A DNA stretch of 15,965 nucleotides, taken from positions 1-15,965 of the forward strand of contig JAFDIC010000040.1 of assembly GCA_019308525.1 (NCBI GenBank), given 5' to 3'. A model generated the notes under the pieces. It was given only the letters and a program-made list of their open reading frames with translations. It had not been told where the DNA came from and ran no database searches. Position 1 is the stretch's first letter, and every line of letters begins with the position of its first letter. This document shows positions 8,418 to 15,193 of the stretch, one piece after another. The translations under genes and the position numbers were made by a program. This DNA comes from Deltaproteobacteria bacterium. Lineage in GTDB: Bacteria; Desulfobacterota; DSM-4660; Desulfatiglandales; HGW-15.

Positions 8418-9811
8418 TTCAATTGGAGCGAACCAGGATTCGTCAGGTCTTGACTTCGTGCGAGATAGGATCCAAGGTCACCGTGATGGGGTGGGTCAGG
8501 ACCAGGAGAGACTCAAAGGCCGGGTTCTCATTTCTTGAGGTCAACGACGGATCGTGTCTTCGCAACCTTCAAGTAATAGCTGAGAAGGAACTCGACAACT
8601 ACCAGGAGGAGGTTCTCAAGATCCAGACCGGCTGTTCCATATGTGTCACGGGTACACTGGTCCCTTCCCCGGCAAAAGGGCAGGAGAGGGAGCTGCGGGC
8701 CGAAAAGATAAGGGTGATCGGGTGGTGCGGCCCGGACTATCCCTTACAGAAAAAACGCCATTCCTTTGAATTTCTACGAACCATCGCCCATCTCAGGCCC
8801 AGGACAAATACCTTCGGAGCTGTGGCCAGGGTCAGAAATGCCACAAGCATGGCCATCCATGCATTTTTCCAGGAACGGGGTTTTCTTTACATTCATACTC
8901 CCATAATCACGGGCAGCGACTGTGAAGGAGCTGGCGAACTGTTCAAGGTAACGGCGTTTGATCTCCAGCATGTACCCACCAGGGAAGGAGCCGTGGATTT
9001 TGATCAGGATTTCTTTGGTCGCCCTGCCAACCTTACCGTCAGCGGCCAGTTGGAAGCAGAGATCTACGCCCTGGCCCTGGGGGATGTATACACCTTCGGG
9101 CCCACCTTCAGGGCCGAGAGGTCAAATACGTCCAGGCACCTTGCTGAATTTTGGATGGTTGAACCGGAAATGGCCTTCTGTGACATCCAAGGGAACATTG
9201 AAGTGGCAGTAGACCTGCTGAAGTTCATCTTTCAATATGTCTTGACCAATTGTGAAGAGGACCTGAAGTTTTTCCAGGAAAGAATAGATCCCCACATCAT
9301 GACAAGTATGGATTCCATGATCTCCCAGGAGTTCAAGTGTCTTTCCTATGCCGAGGCGATAAACATTCTCTCACGGGCAGAGATGGACTTTGAGTTTCCT
9401 GTTTCCTGGGGCGAGGACCTTCAATCCGAGCACGAAAGGTACCTGTGTGAAAGGGTATTCAAGGGACCGGTGGTAATAACGGATTTTCCCAGGGACATAA
9501 AGCCCTTTTATATGAAGGTAAACGAGGATAATGAGACTGTTCGCGCCATGGACGTTCTGGTCCCCCGTGTGGGCGAAATAATAGGTGGAAGCCAAAGGGA
9601 GGACGACTACGATACCCTTCTTGAAAGGATCAGGGAATCCGGTTTGAACCCTGATGATTATTGGTGGTACCTGGACCTCAGGCGGTGGGGCACGGCCCCT
9701 CATTCTGGGTTCGGCCTGGGGTTCGAAAGGCTTATCCAACTGGTTACAGGCATGGGCAATATTCGAGATGTAATACCCTTCCCCAGAACTCCGGGGAACG
9801 TGGCCTTTTGA
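8414..9811 (+). CDS. asnS: Asparaginyl-tRNA synthetase
   Basis: A 465-residue class IIb aminoacyl-tRNA synthetase that charges tRNA-Asn. The N-terminal OB-fold anticodon-binding domain covers about residues 18-105 ([14 protein letters not shown] ... FLEVNDGS). The catalytic core follows, with motif 2 [15 protein letters not shown] at 232-246 and the AsnRS-type continuation WMVEPEMAF. Motif 3 is near the C-terminus ([15 protein letters not shown]), followed by IPFPRTPG. The AsnRS-type [11 protein letters not shown] segment argues for AsnRS over AspRS. Length is typical. It starts at ATG 8414 inside the serC stop, with GGGAGGG just before. A separate AsnRS implies that Asn-tRNA is made directly, whether or not GatCAB is also present. 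Confidence 0.96.
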   Translation: MIQLERTRIRQVLTSCEIGSKVTVMGWVRTRRDSKAGFSFLEVNDGSCLRNLQVIAEKELDNYQEEVLKIQTGCSICVTGTLVPSPAKGQERELRAEKIRVIGWCGPDYPLQKKRHSFEFLRTIAHLRPRTNTFGAVARVRNATSMAIHAFFQERGFLYIHTPIITGSDCEGAGELFKVTAFDLQHVPTREGAVDFDQDFFGRPANLTVSGQLEAEIYALALGDVYTFGPTFRAERSNTSRHLAEFWMVEPEMAFCDIQGNIEVAVDLLKFIFQYVLTNCEEDLKFFQERIDPHIMTSMDSMISQEFKCLSYAEAINILSRAEMDFEFPVSWGEDLQSEHERYLCERVFKGPVVITDFPRDIKPFYMKVNEDNETVRAMDVLVPRVGEIIGGSQREDDYDTLLERIRESGLNPDDYWWYLDLRRWGTAPHSGFGLGFERLIQLVTGMGNIRDVIPFPRTPGNVAF

Positions 9812-9862
9812 TCTCTCTCGGTTTCGCGCCTTTTGTGTCGAAGCTCCTTGAGCTGAGAACTA

Positions 9863-9887
9863 CCCTGAGTCGCTCTTGCGCTCAGGG
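9863..9887 (+). terminator. Strong hairpin after asnS, possible terminator without U-tract
   Basis: CCCTGAG pairs with CTCAGGG (7 bp), continues past a one-base T bulge with CGC/GCG, and closes on a TCTT loop. The 3' flank is GCACTTTGGG rather than a U-run, so it is not a classical intrinsic terminator. It may act with Rho, as a transcript-end stabiliser, or as part of the AOR leader. Confidence 0.35.
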
Positions 9888-10007
9888 GCACTTTGGGTTG
9901 CCGATCTGGCCGGGGTGGGACGTGTGCACCAGGAGTCGAAATCGGCTCTATCCAGAGGGCAATGTGCCGCGGGCAATAATCAGTGCGTATCCCCTTGCAG
10001 CCGAGGG

Positions 10008-10037
10008 TTTACTTGGCGGGGTTGACGCAAATATAGG
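10008..10037 (+). promoter_or_regulatory. Weak promoter candidates for the AOR gene
   Basis: Two overlapping options lie just before the gene. A sigma-70-like pair is TTTACT (10008-10013), 18 bases, TATAGG (10032-10037). A sigma-54-like element is TTGGCGGGGTTGACGCA (10013-10029), with GG and GC exactly ten bases apart but a poor -12 box. Either would start transcription near 10040-10045. The match quality is modest for both. Confidence 0.25.
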
Positions 10038-10066
10038 AACCTTTTCACCAGGAAAGGAGGACGTGC

Positions 10067-11803
10067 ATGGAAAAGATTCTTCGTATCGATGTAGGGGCTG
10101 AAGGTGGCCCGAGGGCCGGCGAGTCCCTCTTGGGCGAGTACGCCGGGCTGGGTGGCAGGGCCCTGACTTCGGCAATTGTCTCAACGGAAGTCCCTCCACT
10201 CTGCCATCCCCTTGGAGCAGGGAACAAGCTGGTCATAGCCCCTGGCCTGTTGAGCGGGACCACGGCCGCGATGTCGGGCAGAATGTCGGTGGGAGCCAAA
10301 AGCCCCCTCACAGGAGGTATCAAAGAGGCCAATGCCGGCGGTCAGGCATCTCAGGTCCTTGCCAGGCTCGGCTACGCTGCCATTGTCCTGGAAGGCAAGC
10401 CCCGAGATGAAACCCTTTACAAGGTATTCATAAACAAGGACGGCGTCAGGATTACAGCGGATAACAGCATGAAAATGTTGGGCAATTATGATCTCATTGA
10501 AAGGATCAGGGCCGAGTACGGCGATAAGGTGGCAAGTATCTCCATTGGGCCGGCGGGAGAGATGAAGATGTCTGCCGCCTCCGTTGCCTTTACGGACATA
10601 GAACAGAGGCCCACACGTCACGCGGGCCGCGGTGGGGTGGGTGCTGTCATGGGAAGCAAGAACATCAAGGCGATCATCCTGGATGACAGCGGTACGAGGA
10701 TGCGTAGCCCGAAGGATCCCCAATCCTTCAAAGAGGCGAGCAAGAGATGGGTGGAGGGACTCCGGAAGCACCCGGTCACAGGGGAGGGTCTCCCAGCTTA
10801 CGGAACCAACGTGCTGACCAATGTGATCAACGAGGCCGGTGCCTACCCGACTCACAACTTCCTCCTGGGCCGCTTTGAGGGATGTTCCGCCATAAGCGGT
10901 GAGACACAGGCAGAAACAGAAAAGGCCAGGGGCGGACTGGCTACCCACGGCTGCCATCGGGGATGCATAATCAGGTGTTCGGGAATATACATGGACAAGG
11001 ACGGAAACTACCTGACCAAACAGCCTGAATACGAAACGGTCTGGGCCCATGGGGGGAACTGCGGTATAAACGATCTGGACATAATCGCCATCATTGATCG
11101 CCTGGATGATGACTACGGTCTGGACACTATCGAGATGGGGGCAACTATTGCGGTGGCAATGGAGGCGGGCTTGGCCAGGTTCGGGGATGGCCAGGCTGCC
11201 ATGGAACTTGTCAAGGAGGTGGGCAAGGGAACTCATCTGGGACGCATCCTCGGTAATGGTGCCGCAGTTACGGGTCGTGTCTTCGGCGTAGAAAGGGTTC
11301 CTGTTGTCAAGGGTCAAGCTATGCCGGCCTATGACCCCAGGGCAGTACAAGGGATTGGAGTCACCTATGCAACTTCTCCCATGGGAGCGGATCACACGGC
11401 AGGCTATGCCGTGGCTACCAACATACTGGGAATAGGAGGCAAGGTGGATCCTCTCAAGCCCGAGGGTCAGGTGGGTCTATCCAGGAATCTTCAAATCGCC
11501 ACCGCGGCTCTGGATTCAACGGGCATGTGTGTCTTTGTGGCCTTCGCCATGCTGGACCAGCCCGATACCTTCCAGGCCCTCATAGACATGATCAACAGCT
11601 TTCATGGTTTGAGCCTGACCGAAAACGATATCAGTGAGCTGGGCAAATCCGTGCTGAAGAAGGAACGGGAATTCAACAGGAGGGCAGGTTTCACCGCGGA
11701 GCACGATCGGCTGCCCGAATTCTTCAAGAATCAGTCTCTCCCGCCACATAATGTGGTGTTTGATGTGAAGGATGAGGATCTTGACCGGGTATTCAACTGG
11801 TAG
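10067..11803 (+). CDS. Aldehyde:ferredoxin oxidoreductase family tungsten/molybdenum enzyme
   Basis: A 578-residue member of the AOR family, cytoplasmic enzymes with a bis-pterin W (or Mo) cofactor and one [4Fe-4S] cluster that oxidise aldehydes to acids with ferredoxin, or run in reverse. The N-terminal domain has YAGLGGRALTS, GLLSGT and SGRMSVGAKSP. The central GPAGE and RHAGRGGVGAVMGSKNIKAI fit the pterin-binding parts. Cluster cysteines are C296, C300 and C304 (CHRGCIIRC, spacing x3-x3) plus C488 (TGMCVFVAF). YDPRAVQGIGVTYATSPMGADHTAG is the conserved cofactor-proximal loop. Length is slightly below the usual 600-620 but nothing appears to be missing. The start has an ideal AAGGAGG six bases upstream. 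The substrate cannot be read from sequence, and W versus Mo is open. A MoaD-like gene lies nearby, as expected for pterin sulfur delivery. Confidence 0.93.
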   Translation: MEKILRIDVGAEGGPRAGESLLGEYAGLGGRALTSAIVSTEVPPLCHPLGAGNKLVIAPGLLSGTTAAMSGRMSVGAKSPLTGGIKEANAGGQASQVLARLGYAAIVLEGKPRDETLYKVFINKDGVRITADNSMKMLGNYDLIERIRAEYGDKVASISIGPAGEMKMSAASVAFTDIEQRPTRHAGRGGVGAVMGSKNIKAIILDDSGTRMRSPKDPQSFKEASKRWVEGLRKHPVTGEGLPAYGTNVLTNVINEAGAYPTHNFLLGRFEGCSAISGETQAETEKARGGLATHGCHRGCIIRCSGIYMDKDGNYLTKQPEYETVWAHGGNCGINDLDIIAIIDRLDDDYGLDTIEMGATIAVAMEAGLARFGDGQAAMELVKEVGKGTHLGRILGNGAAVTGRVFGVERVPVVKGQAMPAYDPRAVQGIGVTYATSPMGADHTAGYAVATNILGIGGKVDPLKPEGQVGLSRNLQIATAALDSTGMCVFVAFAMLDQPDTFQALIDMINSFHGLSLTENDISELGKSVLKKEREFNRRAGFTAEHDRLPEFFKNQSLPPHNVVFDVKDEDLDRVFNW

Positions 11804-11830
11804 GAAGGATACCCCTGCATCGGGCTTCGG

Positions 11831-11855
11831 GGGTCTTGGAGAGACCTCCAAGCCC
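11831..11855 (+). terminator. Hairpin between the AOR gene and its downstream neighbour
   Basis: CTTGGAG (11835-11841), loop AGAC, CTCCAAG (11846-11852), extended by GGG/CCC across a one-base T bulge. There is no U-tract. The upstream arm ACCCC (11811-11815) can pair with GGGGT (11830-11834), which would compete with the extended stem. A partial terminator, processing or stability element between the two genes is possible. Confidence 0.35.
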
Positions 11856-11869
11856 TCACGTAGGTTGGC

Positions 11870-12499
11870 ATGAAAAAAACATCAGAGACCTTTACACCGA
11901 CGGGCGCGCAGACGCCACGGAGAGGGCTTTCCCTGGAGCTTGGCCACGGGGCTTTGCCCGGGTTCCTGCGCCTGTTTCAATCAGGTGTAAGGATCAAAGC
12001 CCAAATAGGCTGCACGGTGGATTTCCTGCTTTGCGAAGAGCTGGGCATCGGCCGGGAATACCTTGAAAATAGAATCAACACCATATTCCTGGATGGGAAA
12101 ACGGTTGATGACTTCAGTGACTCCCTGGTGGAAGACGGCTCTGTTTTGGCACTTTCTACCGCCATGCCGGGGCTTCTAGGCGCAGCCCTCAAGAAGGGCG
12201 GACGTCTGGGATCCCTCAGGAGCAATGTCTCATACACTCCGGGACGAAACAGCCAACGTCTTCGGGACGGGACAGTGGTCTTGAAGCTCTTTAACTTCTT
12301 GACCCAGGAAATAGGTGCTCCCCTCTTGCACAAGGGCGTTTGGGTCCGCGTGAAGGAAGTAATTCTATTTCTGGATGGATGTAGAGGAGACTCTGAAGGT
12401 GGATCCGCCAAGGTTTTCTCAAACGGCGCCCAAATTTCGCTCGAGGCTTTGATCAGCAGGGACCTGCGGTCAAAGGAGATTTTCCTTTTCACTTCCTGA
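11870..12499 (+). CDS. Uncharacterised AOR-associated protein with a MoaD/ThiS-like middle segment
   Basis: A 209-residue soluble protein with no recognised characterised family. It follows the AOR gene by 66 bases. The segment at about residues 44-105 (TVDFLLCEELGI ... INTIFLDGKTVDD ... VEDGSVLALSTAMPG) has the beta-grasp pattern of MoaD/ThiS proteins: TV-x-LL-x-x-LGI helix, a strand with FLDGK, a DGS turn, and a final strand before a Pro-Gly. It lacks a C-terminal Gly-Gly, since another 100 residues follow (VVLKLFNFLTQEIG, KGVWVRVKEV). That points to a structural or partner role, such as AOR maturation, rather than thiocarboxylate chemistry. Start ATG 11870 has only a weak AGG-type ribosome site (TAGGTTGG). 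Its stop directly abuts the stop of the opposing moaD-like gene (TGATCA, 12497-12502). Function is inferred only from context. Confidence 0.75.
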   Translation: MKKTSETFTPTGAQTPRRGLSLELGHGALPGFLRLFQSGVRIKAQIGCTVDFLLCEELGIGREYLENRINTIFLDGKTVDDFSDSLVEDGSVLALSTAMPGLLGAALKKGGRLGSLRSNVSYTPGRNSQRLRDGTVVLKLFNFLTQEIGAPLLHKGVWVRVKEVILFLDGCRGDSEGGSAKVFSNGAQISLEALISRDLRSKEIFLFTS

Positions 12500-12742
12500 T
12501 CACCCCCCTGCAACGGGAGGAAAGACACCAATCCTGTCACCCTCTTTCAGGACTTCATCGCCGTTGGCATGTGCGCCATTCAAGAAGACCATCTTTGCGG
12601 CACCTTCAGGAATCTTGAGCCTGCTCAAGAGTTCCCTTACGGTGGTGGCTTCCTCCACATCAACTGTGGCGGAATTTGCCCCCGGCGAACTCTCCGGCTT
12701 ATGCTTGGCCAGGGAAGCGTAAAGATTTACTATTACCTTCAT
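12500..12742 (-). CDS. MoaD/ThiS-family sulfur-carrier protein
   Basis: An 80-residue ubiquitin-like protein that begins MKVIVNLYASLAKH and ends FPPVAGG, the exposed Gly-Gly tail that is adenylated and converted to a thiocarboxylate for sulfur transfer. The middle TTVRELLSRLKIPEGA and VFLNGAHAN fit MoaD (small subunit of molybdopterin synthase) and AOR-linked MoaD paralogues. The start is set at 12742 because AGAGGAG precedes it at good spacing; the frame stays open further upstream without support. It lies tail-to-tail with the AOR-associated gene. Probable role: providing sulfur for the pterin dithiolene of the W/Mo cofactor of the nearby AOR. No moaE or moeB is seen in the window. Confidence 0.88.
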   Translation of the reverse strand: MKVIVNLYASLAKHKPESSPGANSATVDVEEATTVRELLSRLKIPEGAAKMVFLNGAHANGDEVLKEGDRIGVFPPVAGG

Positions 12743-13030
12743 CTCTTCTTTCTCCTCTGAATAATAACGATTAGTTGAGCGAGAAGCAAGCCATACCTGG
12801 TATTCATCGCAGATTGTGAAAAATTTCCCTATGACCGTAAATAGTACTGGAATAAGCAAGATGGATTTGGTAAAAATCTAAACTTCGGGACGGCGGGAAA
12901 GATTGGGTGGCAAGGGATAGAGTGCTTACCCTGCTCAGGCCCATCCATGTTCCTTCGGGTTTCTCCGCCCTATTGCTTTGTCACAAAAGATGTTTAGTTT
13001 ATTTGAAATTAGTCTTTGGAGGGATATGAC
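12743..13030. other. Divergent intergenic region between moaD-like and iscU-like genes
   Basis: No gene is supported in these 288 bases. On the minus strand, TTGCTT (12789-12784), 17 bases, TATTAT (12766-12761) resembles a promoter, but its start point would fall inside the moaD ribosome site, so its use is doubtful. On the plus strand, TTGTCA (12978-12983), 16 bases, TATTTG (13000-13005) is a weak candidate for the iscU-nifS-like pair. An inverted repeat GATTT-N5-AAATC lies at 12864-12878. No IscR-type site was recognised. Confidence 0.4.
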
Positions 13031-13552
13031 ATGTATTCTAAGACGGTTATGGAACACTTCAAGAATCCCAGGAATGTCGGCGTCATAGAGGATGCCGACG
13101 GGGTGGGAGAGGTAGGCAACCCACTGTGTGGAGACATGATGACAATATATCTCAAGATAAGAGATAACAGGATCGAGGACATCAAGTTCCAGACCTTTGG
13201 ATGCGGCGCCGCCATAGCGGTATCCAGCATGCTCACCGAAATGGCAAAGGGTAAGACCCTTGAAGAGGCCAAGAAGATAAAGAACAAAGATGTGGCTGAG
13301 GCCCTTGAAGGCCTGCCCAAGAACAAGCTGCATTGTTCCAATCTCGGGGCCGACGCATTGCAAGTGGCCATAAAAAACTATGAGGACCGAAAGTCCGGCA
13401 AGGCCCTGGCTGAGCCAGCACGGAAGGAAGTTCACGAGCATAATCACGGGGAAGGCTGTTATTGCCCCTATTGTGATGCAGAATTGGAGGAAGGAGTGAA
13501 CTTCTGCAAATCCTGTAATTCTCTCCTTGATGATGCCGGTCAATCCGCCTGA
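13031..13552 (+). CDS. IscU/NifU-type Fe-S scaffold with C-terminal zinc-ribbon-like extension
   Basis: A 173-residue protein. Residues 1-120 are an IscU scaffold on which Fe-S clusters are built: C33 and D35 in NPLCGD, C58 in FGCGAA, H101-C102 in LHCSNLGAD, all ligand positions conserved. The LPPVK motif that recruits the HscA chaperone in E. coli IscU reads LPKNK here. After a linker with HEHNH (135-139) comes a cysteine-rich tail, C143-x-C145-x2-C148 and C159-x2-C162, resembling a zinc ribbon or rubredoxin-like knuckle. Classic IscU is about 128 residues, so this tail is an addition, and it differs from the C-terminal Nfu domain of NifU. Start ATG 13031 has GGAGGG seven bases upstream; an in-frame TTG at 13016 overlaps that site and is unlikely. 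The NifS-like gene follows after 15 bases, so the two are surely an operon. Confidence 0.93.
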   Translation: MYSKTVMEHFKNPRNVGVIEDADGVGEVGNPLCGDMMTIYLKIRDNRIEDIKFQTFGCGAAIAVSSMLTEMAKGKTLEEAKKIKNKDVAEALEGLPKNKLHCSNLGADALQVAIKNYEDRKSGKALAEPARKEVHEHNHGEGCYCPYCDAELEEGVNFCKSCNSLLDDAGQSA

Positions 13553-13567
13553 AAGAGAGGTGAAAAT

Positions 13568-14746
13568 ATGGGAATCATCAATCTGGATCATCTATCTGCG
13601 AACCCCCTGCTCCCGGAAGTTCAAGATGTCATGATAGCTGCCCTCAGGAGTAACTATGGGAATCCTTCCAGTCAACACCAGATCGGCGACAGGGCTTCTG
13701 AAGCCCTTGAAAAAGCGAGGGAGTCCGTGGCCCGGCTCATCAATTGCGCGGTTCCCCAGGAAGTGGTTTTCACATCAGGGGGAACGGAGTCGATCAACCA
13801 CGCAATCAAGGGGATCGCCTTTGCCAATGCGAAGAGAGGCAACCATATCGTCACCTCCAATATCGAACACAATGCAGTGCTCAGAAGCCTCCGCCGCCTC
13901 AAGATGATGGACTTCAAAGTCACATCTGTTCCCGTGGATCACCATGGACGGGTAAATCCCCGTGACGTTGAAGCGGCGATTACCGATAAGACGGTACTTG
14001 TGTCAATAATGCACAGCAATAATGAGATAGGTACTCTACAACCCATCAAGGAGATTGCAGAGGTCACCAGAGATAAGGGCGTCATATTTCATACGGATGC
14101 GGTTGACTCCGTTGGGGTCGTCCCTGTTGATGTACAAGAACTCGGGGTGGATCTGTTGAGCTTTGCTTCAAACCCCTTTTACGGCCCCACCGGGGTCGGC
14201 GGACTGTTCATACGGCGGGGGACAAAAATATGGCCCCTGCTTGACGGAGGGGTCCAGGAAAACAACAAGAGGGCTGGAACAGAGAACCTGGTCGGCATCA
14301 TTGGCATGGGAGTGGCCGCGGAATCAGCCCTTAAGGACATGGACGGGAGGATTGCACACTACAATCGCCTGAAGAAAAAACTGATTACAGAACTTCCAAA
14401 TTTCATAACAGAATATTACGTCAATGGACATCCCAACCTCTCATTGCCCAATCTGGTGTCCATATCTATCAAATACATCGAGGGAGAGAGCCTGGTGCTC
14501 CTTCTGGACGAGGAAAACATTGCCGTGTCCACGCGCTCTGCCTGCGCCGCAGGGGCGCTTCAGGCTTCCCACGTGCTGTTATCCATCGGCAGAGACTTCG
14601 CTGACGCCCAGGGGACACTGGTCGTCACCTTTGGAATCGACAACACCGAGGATGACATCGGGAGGTTCCTGGAAGTATTGAAGGACGCGGTGAAGACCCT
14701 GAGGGACATATCGCCCCTCTATCAGGAAAAGGCCGCACAGGCATAA
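13568..14746 (+). CDS. NifS/IscS-like protein lacking the PLP-binding lysine
   Basis: A 392-residue class V aminotransferase-fold protein, homologous along its whole length to IscS/NifS cysteine desulfurases. Retained: TSGGTES (69-75), PLP-stacking H101 (IEHNAV), HSNNEIG (149-155), D177 (HTDAV), RAGTEN (235-240), and the persulfide cysteine C326 in STRSACAAG. Lost: the family's His-Lys, normally in SGHKFYGPKG, is N202-P203 in ASNPFYGPTG (AAC CCC, 14171-14176), so the Schiff-base lysine is absent. The conserved Gln after HTDAV is D180, and the N-terminal ATTP motif reads SANP. No frameshift or stop is present, so this is a maintained variant, not decay. Classical PLP desulfurase activity is not expected. 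It may give a cysteine ligand or scaffold to IscU. The start has GAGAGG seven bases upstream. A. fulgidus IscS is a known lysine-less parallel (from memory). Confidence 0.9.
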   Translation: MGIINLDHLSANPLLPEVQDVMIAALRSNYGNPSSQHQIGDRASEALEKARESVARLINCAVPQEVVFTSGGTESINHAIKGIAFANAKRGNHIVTSNIEHNAVLRSLRRLKMMDFKVTSVPVDHHGRVNPRDVEAAITDKTVLVSIMHSNNEIGTLQPIKEIAEVTRDKGVIFHTDAVDSVGVVPVDVQELGVDLLSFASNPFYGPTGVGGLFIRRGTKIWPLLDGGVQENNKRAGTENLVGIIGMGVAAESALKDMDGRIAHYNRLKKKLITELPNFITEYYVNGHPNLSLPNLVSISIKYIEGESLVLLLDEENIAVSTRSACAAGALQASHVLLSIGRDFADAQGTLVVTFGIDNTEDDIGRFLEVLKDAVKTLRDISPLYQEKAAQA

Positions 14747-14812
14747 GGGGGCCGGCAAGGCACCAGCTTTGGGCGACAGGCTGTTGAGGCTGGATTTCCA
14801 GGACGATGATAC

Positions 14813-15193
14813 TCAGCAACCTTCTCGCGTTGGCTCCTCTGAACCCAGCAGCTCGTTCAGTTTCTTTTGCAGGCTGGCCTCTGAGATCACCCCCACGTTC
14901 ACGTCAACGGGTCTTCCATTCTTGAAGAATATGAGGGTGGGGATGCTCTTGACACCATACTGTTCACAGGCCTTGGGATTCTCGTCAGAATCCACCTTTA
15001 CCACCTTCACCTTCCCGGCATTGGTCCTTGCAAAGGACTCCAGTATGGGTGCCATCTGGTGACAGGGACCGCACCAGTTTGCCCAAAAATCCACCAGGAC
15101 GGGACCTTCCACCTTTAACACTTCTTCTTCAAACTCTTCATCGCTCACAGAGAGGGGCAAGTTTTTTTCCATGGATTGATCCACCTGTATCAT
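14813..15193 (-). CDS. Thioredoxin
   Basis: A 126-residue thioredoxin-fold protein, a cytoplasmic dithiol reductant. The active site WCGPC (C41, C44), the preceding VLVDFWANW strand, the buried KVDSDENP region, and the cis-proline in SIPTLIFFKNG (P85) are all canonical. A short N-terminal extension of about 12 residues precedes the usual domain start. The start ATG 15193 overlaps the stop of the sigma-54 activator gene (ATGA) and has GAGGAAA just upstream; an internal Met at residue 8 is an alternative. No thioredoxin reductase is adjacent. The gene ends convergent with the NifS-like gene, 66 bases apart. It is unclear whether it serves the adjacent Fe-S genes. Confidence 0.93.
   Translation of the reverse strand: MIQVDQSMEKNLPLSVSDEEFEEEVLKVEGPVLVDFWANWCGPCHQMAPILESFARTNAGKVKVVKVDSDENPKACEQYGVKSIPTLIFFKNGRPVDVNVGVISEASLQKKLNELLGSEEPTREGC

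Larger units (their letters stand above)
9812..10066 (+). other. 255-bp leader region before the AOR gene, with hairpins
   Basis: No coding region is supported here. Several hairpins are visible: AGCTC-CTT-GAGCT (9842-9854), a strong bulged stem at 9863-9887, and GAGTCG-AAAT-CGGCTC (9933-9948). The density of stems before a molybdo/tungsto-enzyme gene fits either an end-of-operon structure for asnS or a structured 5' leader. I could not match the Moco/Tuco riboswitch consensus by eye. Two weak promoter candidates lie near the 3' end of the gap. Confidence 0.4.

Noticed and set aside
9812..10066. Moco/Tuco riboswitch
   Set aside because: Context is suggestive, but I could not align the conserved core by eye, so only the hairpins are reported.
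10181..11395. 404-residue reverse-strand open frame within the AOR gene
   Set aside because: It is an antisense shadow of a clear AOR gene; its translation has no domain-like pattern and no ribosome site.
11977..12540. Long reverse-strand open frame opposite the AOR-associated gene
   Set aside because: It overlaps a better-supported plus-strand gene and the moaD-like gene, and has a low-complexity, Ser/Arg/Pro-rich translation typical of a shadow frame.
12761..12789. Promoter TTGCTT-17-TATTAT for the moaD-like gene
   Set aside because: Sequence and spacing look good, but the implied start point falls inside the ribosome binding site, so a usable promoter is doubtful.
13568..14746. NifS-like gene as a pseudogene
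   Set aside because: The frame is intact, the persulfide Cys and most fold motifs are kept, the ribosome site is good, and it is in an operon with IscU. The lysine loss looks like a maintained variant rather than decay.
14763..14793. CCAGC/GCTGG inverted repeat between the NifS-like and thioredoxin genes as a bidirectional terminator
   Set aside because: The stem is only 5 bp with a 21-base loop and no U-tract on either strand.
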